Shown: positions 10,701 through 18,335 of the stretch, piece by piece | How the letters are laid out: each line of letters begins with the position of its first letter | Position numbering within the stretch: the first letter of the stretch is position 1 | Source: CBDDBK01 sp965225715 | Lineage (GTDB): Bacteria; Bacteroidota; Bacteroidia; Cytophagales; Flammeovirgaceae | Length of the DNA: 64,000 nucleotides | Assembly (NCBI GenBank): GCA_965225715.1 | Contig: CBDDBK010000002.1 | Coordinates: 62,001 to 126,000, forward strand | Direction: 5' to 3' | Translations under genes and position numbers: made by a program | Notes under the pieces: model-generated | Database searches by the model: none | What the model saw: only the letters and a program-made list of their open reading frames with translations | Told to the model about the DNA's origin: nothing

Positions 10701-11970
10701 TGTTACTCCTTCCTTACATACCTATTCTGCACCGGGTAATTATACCGTAACTATGCGTTTGATTGGAGCTAATGGTTGTTTGTCTACCGTTTCTAAGATA
10801 GTAGAAATGCGCCCTTTGCCTTTAGCCAATTTTGAAATAAATAGTTCACCTATTTGCAATGCTGAGAGTATAACTATGACCAATACCTCATCGGGAGCTG
10901 CGAGTTATCTCTGGCGAATTCCAAGCCTAAACGATGAACGCACCAATGAAAATCCTGCATTTATCTTTGAAGAACCCGGTCTTTATGAAATAATGCTCTA
11001 CGTTTTTGATCTTCCCAATTTGACAGGGTGTATAGATTCCATTTCTAAGGTTATTTCGGTTTTGCCACGTCCTTTGGCAAAATTTTCTATTCCTGAAAAG
11101 ATATGCCTCGGCGAAATTCTGTATCCTCAAGATTCATCTTTAAGTGCCTTTTCCCATTTTTGGGATTTTGGCGATGGAGGAATAGATTCACTCAGTGGTG
11201 AAACCACTGATCATCTCTATTCGCTTCCCGGCATATATGATGTTACTCTCACCGTAACAGCTGCCAACGGTTGTACCGATATTTTTGTTCAAGCCGTAGA
11301 AGTAATTAGATTGCCCGAACCAGTATGTAGAATTATACAAAAACCCTTATGTTTAGGTACTCAAATTTCCTTTGAAAATTTAACCGAATTTCCGGATACA
11401 ACCGATAGCGCTGCTCATTTTATTTGGAAACATAATGGAGTGATTATTGATACCATGCCTAACCCTGAAAGTGTTATCATCGAACAATTTATGGACTCTT
11501 CGCGTTCCGATACGTTTACCTTATGTATCATTTACCGAGGTTGTCTTGTATCAGAATCGTATATTGTAGAAACCCCTCAATATTTAGGTTGTATATTTGA
11601 AGTACCAAGTCATTTTTCTCCAAATAGAGATGGATTTAATGATGAATTTTGGGTTGAAATAGCCCCAAATGATATGGCTAATATTACTGAGGTGCGTATC
11701 CAAATTACGACTCTCCAGAATCATGGCATTTTAAATTTTCAAATCAAGCGAAATGCTCCTTCAGAATCTATGAAATGTATGTTCGGATGCGCTGATTATG
11801 ATGAAAGTGTCCCTTGGGAACAGCAAATTTTTTGGAATGGACATTTATTCAATGATAAAAAACTGAACAAATTAGAGCCCGGACTGTACCAATACTTAGT
11901 AGAAGTTATCTGTTGTACCGGAAGTAATCGATCTAAAAAAGGCTATATTCAATTGATAGTAAAGGAGTAA
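1717..11970 (+). CDS. Giant (3417 aa) SBBP/Ig/PKD-repeat surface protein with gliding-motility-type C-terminus
   Basis: The N-terminus (residues 1-35) is basic and then hydrophobic, consistent with export. Residues about 340-810 hold SBBP beta-propeller repeats with the recurring motif YYGGSGNDE. Residues about 830-920 form an Ig-like domain (YQWSKDG, AGEYCVRIQ). The middle is a long chain of PKD/Ig-like domains with repeated WDFGDG motifs. Residues 3296-3417 begin PSHFSPNRDGFNDEFW and match the gliding-motility-associated C-terminal domain used by type IX secretion substrates such as SprB. The next gene is a PorP/SprF protein, as in sprB-sprF pairs. The likely role is a secreted, surface-anchored adhesin, perhaps for gliding. 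A segment of about 1.36 kb is duplicated inside the gene (see findings). The ligand is unknown. Confidence 0.85.
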   Translation: MYKNRKKSKFFNFKKLVFVLGISLSLFFLKSVRQIENVNQATENYNFLKSLDSSFYGPFLKSRKGTKQKISPVSLDSDFKKQSSKNNLSQVAYTQNLRPSGFLENKGQILDTSLNFVLERKGLTFLLQKNGFTYGLNYIKSTDAGQKRIRNNIAVQLLDANPNPKISTAGKSKDKRHYLTASARAKNVHHYQEVVYHDIYPHIDLVFESYNPTAERFGIKYSFVLRPGADPKQIQLAYSGQEKLGISDGGIFSEFKTVFSSRKKLRIKTAGGEIGEEINEIFTVEKGGTKTPVEGSYNSKNGIVGFELGNYDKTKTLVIDPDIITVNLRQATYYGSEGTDRIRSVTADNKDTIYVAGVTSGKSALMSTDTYPYPYQNMPNMPMPLGAGNNDIIIAKFTPDLNKLVSATYYGGNQDDEALTIDLDDAGNIYVGGYTSSTDLPTEQTSVNYSSQGGQDMVVAKFTNNLSNLSWVVGFGGSGNERVNDFVVEGLNIFAVGTAGSSGLNTIGNTHSGGSDAFIFNIDSIDIDTARTLEWGRYYGGSGNDEGNGVAVYNNNVYATGVIINGRDDKAFIVNYGILGGLINSQNYGLYGITSNDIAIDQTGNFLAIVGTGGGTGFSQGFNSANLLNLTHQTTYGGGPSDGFLIKIRTSDLSVEWSSYYGGSANDVLQAVEIDCNNNITVAGYSRSGNNIAENGYINDTYRGGGSNASDPGDAIMAKFTSEGRRYYGTYFGNTGDEEGIGLGLSPNGNILLCGATTSGSGITFSFNGVSVYDSIYGANPPGQDANKEGIVGFISVFCDFIITDPPQSQTALLGNNVTFSIVPDLCRSTVTYQWSKDGNVLSDTTGNISGSQTTVLNLTAVTFSDAGEYCVRIQTDCGDTMLCDTLDIVELKGNNVCLDTASIAGTPSSNQETIKLIFSDLDSNNSITDAQYSWFVDPPSGATTILSGSVGPPPDSLPTGFVNDLYEIEVAPDQAGTYTFTLALQYEDSRRNPTTVNDTTSVTVEVYPFPNITNLSPNPDTICEGDMTNISIEADINLSRVDWQLIDNAGGNITGSTMGTIQGDAIMGNTTTFRQVFDLQNLVTMPQSGRVEFTPISAGGNCTGPKMSAQIIVKPRPDIMITNAPSTVCNNDTIGFNVNTSSAYVGTNFTWQRQNVTGIMPSASNGAFITSGSISETLQNTTDGALEVVYEITGTFDGCSTTENVTVSVLPSVDVMLSSSAVTICDDSTFSIDLSTNVTDQMSVGYKITSTNNPDVTGEMNVHIFGYDTGRIYTFQNTLNNSSANPQDIIYEIVPYQLIATGDTCFGSPENLTVTVQPHPYLMVSDTNVCDNLALNIIPSSSTVGANFSWEIININGANLSSGNMTGTGTISNTFSLNDPTAEGTVNYRVRSFFMGCPGDSQDIQVTVLPLPQVDLTASNMMTICGITPITLTATDITGATYTWFRDGTVVPGSANTIMVSQGGNYSVEVQTGEGCVNSNSLSVTQTDLVTIDPLTTTGSANTCSSDGVTLSINIRGGSANYQWQRQIGSDFANIDGSTGSSYIANTAGSYRVLVNPGTTCQQESNTIDVVFAPLPTAAINAAPDTVCPEESLDLTGTIMTNGATIQTMLWESTPSNLTIQNNGTLTPTLLFPENNTTAPIDYTIRFIAETNNGCSDTAEINISLQPLPQASFTIDTSICENTTLTATNISILSDTYTWQVLDSMGMRISGILNDSTAENPLLTFPANNSTNIIFYDVILEAKQGTCSDFDTVRANVFPQPILVISEDTSDSCTPKSLNLSSSMSDANDGQDFASLRWLVDGVEQSSSQMLNYPLENTSHVNRTFRITLIGETFVGCVDSTFINITVFPQPNATINAMSLENCSPFTINATVITLEPRINSTYLWEVLREGTVIATSNIITPPTYMIDESNDSVTYRLSVTNACGTDRDSVIFRTIPDPIPAFTRSDSTICHNESITFTNMTTLTDGMDLPSDATVEWDFGDGATSTDRSPSHIFTNSSNMIDITYTVTLTVTYKGCTKNTSKIVTVHPEPLASFSIDPACAGDTIFINNMSIGKGNLSYLWSASPASGIAIYDDTSENPRIVVSEMRDTNFSYSISLEVTSEDSCVNSITEQLVIFGQPTATFTMDTSICSADIMAVSNGSTFADAYTWQVLDSMGSPVTGILNDSTAENPLLTFPANNSTNIIFYDVILEAKQGTCSDFDTVRANVFPQPILVISEDTSDSCTPKSLNLSSLMSNSNDGEALNVEWFVDGISQGMDSTFNDMLYNTSTSDRIYRVTLVGETSQGCIDSTSVMITVYPNPKAEFTASQTVSCAPFTLDSNLINLVDYPDANSNYLWQVIDSSGMVIDSSNTMLPPTHIIMDPFDSVILRLISFSASAKGCGNDTFNVVFRTLPDPIPDFTRSDSAICHNESITFTNMTTLTDGMDLPSDATVEWDFGDGATSTDRSPSHIFTNSSNMIDITYTVTLFVDYQGCVDSVSKDVTIYPAPRVDFQISNVCGGDSVQVVNNSFGKGNLHYFWSATPSTSITFNNDTLEEPTISIMTSSNSDLTFDITLIVESEDSCTSSLTQELLVFGDPTASIQGDSILCKNIETRFQSLAPSVSSDLAPDAFYIWNFGDGNQDTIDAPERVVDHTYLDTGVYNVMLTVINTAGCVNIDSFRVCVIDVPDADFTKTLISFENDSFTVRDSVQGKSNDEICGPIVGLKVSDLSFTYDKAGVNTSYLWDFGNGQTSTLKSPPTIYYEQDDHASITYLITLTLDDGFCGSHSIQDTITIFPSPKARLNFELQQACDEIPISIFNNSVGLPTQYIYDFGDGSPMFTTNDSRTIDHIFPGTAGKDTTYTVTLIAQNTCGSDTIRQSIRVIPNDMSADISIESPDGFFCKNQNITFIANGFLDSTAQLTWHFGNGNVFTQEDTVIYSYPQAGTYQVILEIFIPVCNDTDLDTIEIVIQDSPDIDFSMPASICFNSPLNIENTGNIQSVNTVWNMGDGTEYTNVTPSLHTYSAPGNYTVTMRLIGANGCLSTVSKIVEMRPLPLANFEINSSPICNAESITMTNTSSGAASYLWRIPSLNDERTNENPAFIFEEPGLYEIMLYVFDLPNLTGCIDSISKVISVLPRPLAKFSIPEKICLGEILYPQDSSLSAFSHFWDFGDGGIDSLSGETTDHLYSLPGIYDVTLTVTAANGCTDIFVQAVEVIRLPEPVCRIIQKPLCLGTQISFENLTEFPDTTDSAAHFIWKHNGVIIDTMPNPESVIIEQFMDSSRSDTFTLCIIYRGCLVSESYIVETPQYLGCIFEVPSHFSPNRDGFNDEFWVEIAPNDMANITEVRIQITTLQNHGILNFQIKRNAPSESMKCMFGCADYDESVPWEQQIFWNGHLFNDKKLNKLEPGLYQYLVEVICCTGSNRSKKGYIQLIVKE
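6836..9120 (+). repeat. Internal tandem duplication of PKD-like modules
   Basis: Two blocks recur about 1.35-1.37 kb apart within the giant gene. The block from about 6849 (GILNDSTAENPLLTFP region) recurs from about 8202, and the block from 7549 (CHNESITFTNMTTL and WDFGDGATSTDRSP region) recurs from 8920. Each pair is nearly identical in DNA over roughly 170-220 bases, while the sequence between the blocks has diverged. This indicates segmental duplication followed by gene conversion or uneven divergence. Confidence 0.85.
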
Positions 11971-12085
11971 TAATTTCGTATATATAACTGATTATTAAAT
12001 TTTTAAATTTGTATAAATTATAAACCAAACCTGAAAATTATTTTAATAAGTTTCAACAAAATTGAATTATCCATAAATCAAAACT

Positions 12086-13651
12086 ATGAAGAAAATAATT
12101 TATTTGATTACCTTATTTGCCCTATTTTTCTGGACTAAAGTAAATGGACAGACCAATCCGATTCCTCTTATCCAAGATTATGGGCAACATTTATCGTATT
12201 TGAACCCAGCCAACACGGGCGAAGTTGACAATTTCCGGTTTCATTTTTTACACAGCTTTATTAATCCTGGTGTACAAGACGGTAACTATTCAGGTGTAGA
12301 ACTCAATCAGTTGAATGCTTTGAGTATTGACGGTATAATTCTTTATCGCTCCCCAAAAGGTAGAACAAATATTTCTTGTGGGGTAAATTTTATTAATCAG
12401 AGGGTTTCAATAGGTTATAATTATCATACCTTAAGATTTCCAATAAGTGGGCGTCATTCAATTGGTTATAGCACGAAGTTATATCAATTTTTCCGAAGTT
12501 TACAAGGAAAAAAGAATAGAAGTTCAAGGCAGGAGCGTAAGCGAAATCAGGAAGAGAAAGATCTGCTCTATAAAACCCAAAAACGACAAGAACTTAACAA
12601 CAAACTAGAGCAACTAAACAAAAGGAAGAAAGAATTTCAGCAAGAGATTAATGCTCTGGAAAGTCAACCTAAATCCAAACTGCGCAATGATCAGTTAAAA
12701 CTAAAAAGACTTCAATCAACTAGAACAGAAAATGCTATATTAACAACAGAAAAGCGTTTAAAAGATTTGGATCACTATCGATCCGGACAAGGAAAAAAGG
12801 TAAAACCTGAGAGGAAAATATATGGATTTAAGAGAGACAAAATACAAGCTAAACCTTTGAGTAAGTTTGATGTAAAATCTCGATTGTTAGGATGCACCGG
12901 TCGAGATGCCGGTTTTGTGGCTTGGGGAGTAGGTTTGGAATATACTAGTTTTAGTATTGAAAACACTATGTTTCGTTTTAATGACCAAATTGACTTTTCT
13001 AGTAATGCCTTTACTTTTAACGCTACAACTAGCGATCCATTGGTAGATGCAGCTAACGGACTTGCCCAAAACCTTTCTTTATTTTTGGCAGGTGTTTTAT
13101 TTATTGATCTAGATGCCCCTGTTGCTCCCTCTAAACCCAGACATCGTAGACGACATCGTAGAGGCTTACGTATAGGAGTTAGTGTCAGTAGACTCTTTAA
13201 ACCTTATCTTAGTATTGATGGATCCGTTAATCAAGATAACATCCTTAAAATTCTAAATGTGGAGCTCACTTCCTTTTCATTAAGCCGTAATCTCAGGGTC
13301 TCACCAGTTTATACATACATAGATCAAAATAAGACATGGCCTACTCTTGCGGGTCCTTTTAAACAACACCGCCTAGGTTTTAATTTTAACATTGAGATAG
13401 ATTCTGACAATCGTACATCTACTATTTTTGGAATGTCATTGATTAATACTTATAAACAGGCTATAACAGGAGTAAATACCTTTGCTACTTACAGGTTTAC
13501 TAACAAAAATAATTTCAAAAAGAAAAAAGGAAAGGAGTATTTTTTCACATTGAATTGGGAGTTTCAAGAATCTCGTCAATTGCCACAAGTTAAGGATACT
13601 TGGGGGATATTTCGTTTCTCATTCATTTGCAATATTTGGAAAAATCAATAA
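12086..13651 (+). CDS. PorP/SprF family type IX secretion outer-membrane protein with a coiled-coil insertion
   Basis: The 521-residue protein has a signal peptide (residues 1-21, ending VNGQ) and the PorP/SprF start pattern of QDYGQHLSYLNPANTG. PorP/SprF proteins are 14-strand beta barrels of the outer membrane that hold or help secrete a partner type IX substrate, here most likely the giant protein encoded 115 bases upstream. The usual length is about 300-340 residues. The excess comes from a highly charged insertion at about residues 139-265, with a predicted coiled coil at 145-225 rich in K, E, Q and R, followed by a basic stretch. A second basic patch (RHRRRHRRG) lies near residue 355. 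The insertion's side of the membrane cannot be told from sequence alone. Confidence 0.82.
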   Translation: MKKIIYLITLFALFFWTKVNGQTNPIPLIQDYGQHLSYLNPANTGEVDNFRFHFLHSFINPGVQDGNYSGVELNQLNALSIDGIILYRSPKGRTNISCGVNFINQRVSIGYNYHTLRFPISGRHSIGYSTKLYQFFRSLQGKKNRSSRQERKRNQEEKDLLYKTQKRQELNNKLEQLNKRKKEFQQEINALESQPKSKLRNDQLKLKRLQSTRTENAILTTEKRLKDLDHYRSGQGKKVKPERKIYGFKRDKIQAKPLSKFDVKSRLLGCTGRDAGFVAWGVGLEYTSFSIENTMFRFNDQIDFSSNAFTFNATTSDPLVDAANGLAQNLSLFLAGVLFIDLDAPVAPSKPRHRRRHRRGLRIGVSVSRLFKPYLSIDGSVNQDNILKILNVELTSFSLSRNLRVSPVYTYIDQNKTWPTLAGPFKQHRLGFNFNIEIDSDNRTSTIFGMSLINTYKQAITGVNTFATYRFTNKNNFKKKKGKEYFFTLNWEFQESRQLPQVKDTWGIFRFSFICNIWKNQ

Positions 13652-13818
13652 CTTTTTAACTGATTTTAATTTTCCAATTTTTCTAATTGTTCTAGTTCAT
13701 AGAGAGTTTCCTTATAAAGAAATAGTATAAGCGTTAATTAGTTGATAATAAATAAGTTATACCATTAATGATTTAAATTTACTATATTATAAAATTTTAT
13801 AATTTAGCCAGAACTATC

Positions 13819-14783
13819 ATGCCAAAAACTATCAGTTTAGAAGTCAAAAAGAGTGTTAAAGACTTAAAGTCTCACCTAAGAAAAGCCCACAGCAATTTAG
13901 AACGTGGTCGTATTCAAGCCTTTTTATTAGTCAAAGAAGAAAAGAAAAAATATATTTCTCATATTTCTCGTAAGTTAGGTTTTACAGACAAGACCGTATC
14001 TGCTTGGTTCAAAAAATATGAATCAGAGGGTTTGAAATCAGCCATTAAGGTTCGCATGGGTGCTAATCATAAAAGTGTCTTTTCAGCAGAGATGCAAAAA
14101 AGTATAAAGGATAAATTAGAGAATGTTGAGACAACAATTAGCTCTTATGTGGAATTAAAATCATTTATAGACAAAGAGTTTAGTACAGATGTGCATTATG
14201 GAACCTTATCTGATTTTTGCTGTCGGCGTTTTGGTTCTAAGCTGAAGGTATCGCGTAAAAGTCATATTAATAAGGACAAAAAAAAGGTAGCAGAGTTTAA
14301 AGAAAAGGGTTTGCCAGAAGCTATGAATAAGGCTAAAAAAGAATACGAAAAAAGAAATTATGACTGTGTTGACTTGCTTTTTCAAGATGAGAGTCGTTTT
14401 GGTTTGATTACACGTCGCTCTCGGGTCCTAACGGCTCGGGGTGTTAAGCCTGTTGGTGGTCATCAGCACGACTATACCTATCGTTGGTTATGGGGTGTTT
14501 TTTCTTTTCTAACGGGATGTAATTATAGTATGTACACGTGTAGTACAGATAAGTTGTTTTTTATCAATCATTTCGCTTGCCTGCTTATAGTCCGGAACTA
14601 AATCCTGCTGAGCGGGTTTGGCCTTATTTGAAGGACAAAATAGCTATGAAGATTTTTGAGAGTACGGAGCATTTGGAGGATACGCTGGAAAATACAGTTA
14701 AAAACCTTGATAATAAGATAATTAAATCACTAATCAGTTATGATTTGTACAAAAAATGTTTTCACGTATTTTCAAATGTATAA
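13819..14783 (+). pseudogene. IS630 family transposase, internally deleted and frameshifted
   Basis: The first frame (13819-14601) encodes an N-terminal helix-turn-helix (KLGFTDKTVSAWFKKYESEG) and the first catalytic aspartate in the context LLFQDESRFG. The protein then breaks off near 14570. A second frame (14577-14783) carries the end of the family, PAYSPELNPAERVWPYLKD, with the catalytic glutamate. The segment that should hold the second aspartate is missing, so the element is dead. Related direct copies of a short motif (ttataaa-aaatagt) lie at about 13706-13735 and 14800-14822, on either side of the gene. I could not define inverted ends with confidence. Confidence 0.85.
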
Positions 14784-14899
14784 TGGTATTATACAGGGCT
14801 TTCTTATAAAAAAATAGTGTACTTAAATTATAAATCTTTTGAAAATCAAATATTTAGAATTTTTATAAAAAAGCCCTTTAACCGCATAGGAGAATATCA

Positions 14900-15061
14900 T
14901 GGTTTTTTGATGAAACAATACAACAAAGAATTGAAAAAGGAAAAGTAGAATCAGTGCTTAGGTTTCACCAAAAAGGTGTTTTAACAACTATCATTTCTGA
15001 AGCCCTTAATATTTCTGAAAAACGAGTCCAAGAAATTATGAAATTAAGGCTTAAGGACTAG
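14900..15061 (+). pseudogene. C-terminal gene fragment, helix-turn-helix-like tail
   Basis: A reading frame without a start codon encodes about 53 residues (WFFDETIQQRIEKGKVES, then ALNISEKRVQEIMKL) and ends in a stop at 15059-15061. The tail resembles the C-terminal 'effective only if recognised' helix pair of Rpn/PD-(D/E)XK transposase-associated proteins, but that match is from memory and weak. It follows the dead IS630 and is probably debris from the same mobile-element hotspot. The rest of 14784-15221 holds no other gene that I can see. Confidence 0.4.
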
Positions 15062-15221
15062 TATTTTTAACAACAATGAAATTTTTCAAAAAAACTCAGG
15101 CATAAACATCTTTAAAAAATACTGGAAATAAGTAATTTAGAATAAAAAAAATAAATACCAATCGTCTTTTCCAATGCATTCCAAACTGTTATTATGTTTA
15201 ATTATTCTGAATTTACTGTTC

Positions 15222-15737
15222 TTACAGTTCTTCTTCAACAATTCCGCATTCTAACATACTTTCTCCGAAATAGGGGTTTTTAATATCGTCCTGTGCACTT
15301 AACCAAAAAGCACCTTTATTCTTAAAAGCCATAGGACAAAATTGTTTGTAGACGGTAGAGGTAGATTTTATTTTACTTTTTTTGAAACTATGGTAAATAA
15401 ATTTTGAAAGAGATTCAAAGTAAAATCTTGTTTCTTCTAAATTTTCGCTTTCTATTATATTATGCAATAAATTAAAAAGTGGGTGTTTGTTCTCTAATTG
15501 TAACTCTTGAGAAGCAAAGTTTTTCAAAATTACAACAGAAGATTTAGAGCCTTCTAAATTATCTTCAACAAGTGCATTTTTTAAGTGATAATAAATATTT
15601 AACAAACTATCTAAATGTTCAGTCGATAAACTGATTGGAGCAATAGATATTTTCTTGTTTTTTCGAGATGTACAATAACTCAAAATACAAATAATACAAA
15701 TGTTAGCGATAAAAATTTTAAATAGGTACTTAGTCAT
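15222..15737 (-). CDS. Hypothetical small lipoprotein
   Basis: The 171-residue protein has a type II signal peptide: basic start, hydrophobic residues 7-20, lipobox ILSYC with the cysteine at 22, then a lysine-rich stretch. The mature part looks mostly helical. Near the C-terminus there is a segment QFCPMAFKNKGAFWLSAQDDIKNPYFGESMLECG, here described as a CPM...GAFWLS...NPYFG pattern. That pattern resembles the end of the DUF3347-type metal-binding secreted proteins of Bacteroidota (CPMA...WLS...I.NPYFG), which sit near copper or cation efflux genes. This would suit a periplasmic metal-binding role. The match is from memory. Confidence 0.6.
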   Translation of the reverse strand: MTKYLFKIFIANICIICILSYCTSRKNKKISIAPISLSTEHLDSLLNIYYHLKNALVEDNLEGSKSSVVILKNFASQELQLENKHPLFNLLHNIIESENLEETRFYFESLSKFIYHSFKKSKIKSTSTVYKQFCPMAFKNKGAFWLSAQDDIKNPYFGESMLECGIVEEEL

Positions 15738-15878
15738 AATTTAGGTTTAAGGAGAAAAATAATATTACATATAGCCTTCTTATTAAAATAATCAGCAAAA
15801 ACTTCCTCAATATTAACAAATTAAATACTCAAAAACTTCTTTTTCAATATAAACTTTACTATCAATAGTTCAGTAAAT

Positions 15879-17126
15879 TTAAGTCAGTTTAAGTTTTTCT
15901 ACTACTTTTCCTATAGTAAAACCTTGTACAATAATAGCAAAAAGCACGACTATATAAGTGATGGTTAATAATAAATCACTATGCATTTCAATAGGAATAG
16001 ACAAACAAAGAGCTATAGGAAGGCCTCCTCGCAAGCCGCCCCATGTCAAAATAATAACTTTTGATTTTGGAGAAGTATATCGTAGTTTTGTCAAAGGTAG
16101 AGCAAGAGATATAGAAACGGCCCTGGAAAATAAGACAATAATAATAGCAATAAGCCCAGCTATTATATATGTATAATTATAATTTAAAGCTAAAATTTCA
16201 AACCCTATCATGAGGAATAAAAAAGCATTTAAAGCTTCATCTATCATTTCCCAAAATACATCTAGCTGGGTTTCTTTATAAATACTACCTTTATGGTCGG
16301 CTACATATCTACTCATATAAAGCCCCATAATGACTATAGCTAAAGGTCCTGATACGTGTATCAATTCAGCAATTAATGTACCTCCCATCACAAAAGCTAA
16401 GGTCATTAAAACTTGACTTTTGCTATCCAGCATACTCGATAAAGCCTTAGATCCCATATAACCTAAAACTAATCCAAATAGAACACCACCTAAAGCGTTT
16501 TCAAAAAATAGGTAGGCTATTTCTTGTAAATTAAAATGACTAAGCCCCCCTTTTTGAGCGATGTTAAAAATACTTAAAAATACAACTACAGCAATTCCAT
16601 CATTCAGTAAAGATTCACCTGCGATATCGGTTTGTAAACCTTTAGGTACAGTTGATTTTTTCAAAATTGCTAATACGGCAATAGGATCAGTTGGCGAAAT
16701 TAAGGATCCAAACAATAAGCAATAAATAAAATCTAAACCAATACCCAAAAAATGTAATGTAAAATATAAAAGCCCCCCTATTATAACAGTTGATATCAAA
16801 ACACCTGTAGTAGCGAATAAAAGAACAGGTGTTTTTTCACGCAATAAAGCACGAGTATCAACATTATAAGCACCTGCAAAAAGTAAAAAAGCCAACATAA
16901 TATCCAAAAGTGTACCCGAAAAATCGAGACTATTTACCGAATGACAAATTGGCTGTATCCAAGCAGGTATAAATTGTCCTATAATAATCACACCTAAAGA
17001 TAAAAATAAACCATAAACAACTAAACCTATAGAAGATTGTATTTTGAAAAAGCGATTATTAAAATAGGTAAAAATACCTATGAGTATCATAAGAATGCAA
17101 ATAATCTGAAAAAGGTGAAGCTGCAT
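15879..17126 (-). CDS. Na+/H+ antiporter, CPA1/NhaP family
   Basis: This 415-residue inner-membrane protein is almost wholly hydrophobic, with about 12-13 helices. It carries two signature segments of the CPA1 family: SPTDPIAVLAIL around residue 145-156 and ESLLNDGIAVVVFLSIF around residue 171-187, which include the ion-binding aspartates. It lacks the long cytoplasmic C-terminal tail of some NhaP proteins. It would exchange Na+ or K+ for H+ to control internal pH and salt. It stands alone, with pspA upstream on the same strand separated by 149 bases holding a partial copy of the dispersed repeat. Confidence 0.88.
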   Translation of the reverse strand: MQLHLFQIICILMILIGIFTYFNNRFFKIQSSIGLVVYGLFLSLGVIIIGQFIPAWIQPICHSVNSLDFSGTLLDIMLAFLLFAGAYNVDTRALLREKTPVLLFATTGVLISTVIIGGLLYFTLHFLGIGLDFIYCLLFGSLISPTDPIAVLAILKKSTVPKGLQTDIAGESLLNDGIAVVVFLSIFNIAQKGGLSHFNLQEIAYLFFENALGGVLFGLVLGYMGSKALSSMLDSKSQVLMTLAFVMGGTLIAELIHVSGPLAIVIMGLYMSRYVADHKGSIYKETQLDVFWEMIDEALNAFLFLMIGFEILALNYNYTYIIAGLIAIIIVLFSRAVSISLALPLTKLRYTSPKSKVIILTWGGLRGGLPIALCLSIPIEMHSDLLLTITYIVVLFAIIVQGFTIGKVVEKLKLT

Positions 17127-17227
17127 ATTTTATACAATCTTAATTAGGTAAATTTTAACAAAAAAAACATAGACAAAATTAATAAGAACATCGGAATATT
17201 TCAGAAAATATAAACTATTTAAATCCA

Positions 17228-17260
17228 CTAAAAATCCTTTTTTCGAATGGAGCGACTATA
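17228..17260 (-). repeat. Dispersed intergenic repeat, partial copy A
   Basis: The core ctaaaaatccttttttcg..gcgactata matches the conserved box of the dispersed element described under findings. The palindromic end is not recognisable. It lies between the antiporter and pspA genes. Confidence 0.6.
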
Positions 17261-17275
17261 GTACTATAGTTCAAT

Positions 17276-18073
17276 TTAATTATTAAGTTTTTGTTTCAAT
17301 TTGTCAAGTTCAGAAAATGGCTTAGAATTACCTGGTGATGAAGTCGATATTTTTTGATTGTTTTGGGAATTCGTAGGGATATTTATTTTAGCTTTAAGCT
17401 GTTCTAAAGCATCATTTGTTGTAGTTGAATGTCCTAAAGCCAAGTTTATTTCATCATCGACACTTTTATCTTGGTTATTAATATCTTCATACGACTCAGC
17501 TAAGGCTTCTTGTTGTATAACTTTTTCTTTCATTTTTTCAAGATTGCCAAGTGTATTTGACGAACTTATACCAGCAAGTTGTTTGTTTAATTTTGTGGTA
17601 GCCTTACTAACTCGGGAACGGGCTTTTAAACTGACAAGTTCATTTTCCCATTTGGTAATTTCCTGCTTTAGTTTGGCTACATTAGTTTCCATTTTTGGCA
17701 AAGATTGTTCTAAATAGCTCAAGTTTTTTTGAGCCGCAGTTTTCCGATCATCGGCTTGTTTTTTTCTTTCTAAAGCTAAGGTTGCTAAACGTTCGCTTTC
17801 AGCTTGATTCAAATCACCTGTCTGTCCTCTTCTTAAAAGCTCTATAGCCTTATTTTCATAACCTTTGGACTCTTTTAAAGCAGTTTGATGGTCTCGACCT
17901 ACTTGTAATTTATTAGCTTTGACATGTGCTAAAGATTGTAAACTTGTTGTCAAATCTTGTTTTAGGTTCTTAATACCTTGTTCAGTCATTTTTACAGGAT
18001 CTTCAAAACGGTCTAAAAGAGTATTTGCTTCTGCTTTGCCGATATTAAAAAGTCGTTTTAGCCAGTTGAACAT
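17276..18073 (-). CDS. pspA: PspA/IM30 family membrane-stress protein
   Basis: The 265-residue protein begins MFNWLKRLFNIGKAEANTLL and continues as a long amphipathic coiled coil with DPVKMTEQGI..L, the standard PspA/IM30/Vipp1 pattern (usually 220-260 residues). These ESCRT-III-like proteins assemble on the inner membrane and limit proton leakage under stress. The C-terminal 40 residues are polar and likely disordered. No pspB, pspC or pspF gene is next to it. The neighbouring Na+/H+ antiporter gene is on the same strand and may share the envelope-stress context, which is inference. Confidence 0.85.
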   Translation of the reverse strand: MFNWLKRLFNIGKAEANTLLDRFEDPVKMTEQGIKNLKQDLTTSLQSLAHVKANKLQVGRDHQTALKESKGYENKAIELLRRGQTGDLNQAESERLATLALERKKQADDRKTAAQKNLSYLEQSLPKMETNVAKLKQEITKWENELVSLKARSRVSKATTKLNKQLAGISSSNTLGNLEKMKEKVIQQEALAESYEDINNQDKSVDDEINLALGHSTTTNDALEQLKAKINIPTNSQNNQKISTSSPGNSKPFSELDKLKQKLNN

Positions 18074-18154
18074 GATTGGAATTGTTTAAGGTTGTTAATA
18101 ATGAAGTTTTTTTGAAAAGAATGTAATTTTATAGATAATCTATTTTGAATGCAT

Positions 18155-18246
18155 CATAGTAAAGCTATTTTTATTTTAGAAATGATCATTTTCAAAACTA
18201 ATATGTTAAAACTTCAAAAATCCTTTTTTTTAGTGCTATGACTATA
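18155..18246 (-). repeat. Dispersed ~93-bp intergenic repeat, full copy B
   Basis: Read on the minus strand, the element starts tatagtcat, has the aaaaaaaaggatttttgaag box and a gttttgaaaatgatcattt middle, and ends at the palindrome-like end atagctttactat (18156-18168 on +). It lies between pspA and tRNA-Val. Confidence 0.7.
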
Positions 18247-18260
18247 AATAGGAAAAAATG

Positions 18261-18335
18261 TGAAGCCTGAGGGATTCGAACCCACGACCTCTGCCCTGTC
18301 AAGGCAGCGCTCTAAACCAACTGAGCTAAGGCTCC
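18261..18335 (-). tRNA. tRNA-Val (GAC)
   Basis: The minus strand folds as a 75-nt tRNA. The acceptor arm GGAGCCT pairs with AGGCTTC (one G-U), the D arm includes TAGCTCAGTTGG, the anticodon stem is CTGCC/GGCAG with loop TTGACAG, and the T arm holds GGTTCGAATCC. The anticodon GAC lies at 18298-18300 and reads valine codons GUC/GUU. The 3' CCA is not encoded. A perfect palindromic motif (atagcattgctat) lies just 5' of the gene at 18344-18356. Confidence 0.93.

Noticed and set aside
13706..14826. Exact boundaries of the IS630 element with terminal inverted repeats
   Set aside because: The similar short motifs on either side are in direct, not inverted, orientation and resemble motifs elsewhere in the window (about 34590 and 40788). 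I therefore annotated only the dead transposase.
18261..18335. tRNA-Asp, suggested at first by the GTC seen on the plus strand
   Set aside because: The gene is on the minus strand, so the anticodon reads GAC, which is valine. The 7-base loop TTGACAG fits this reading.
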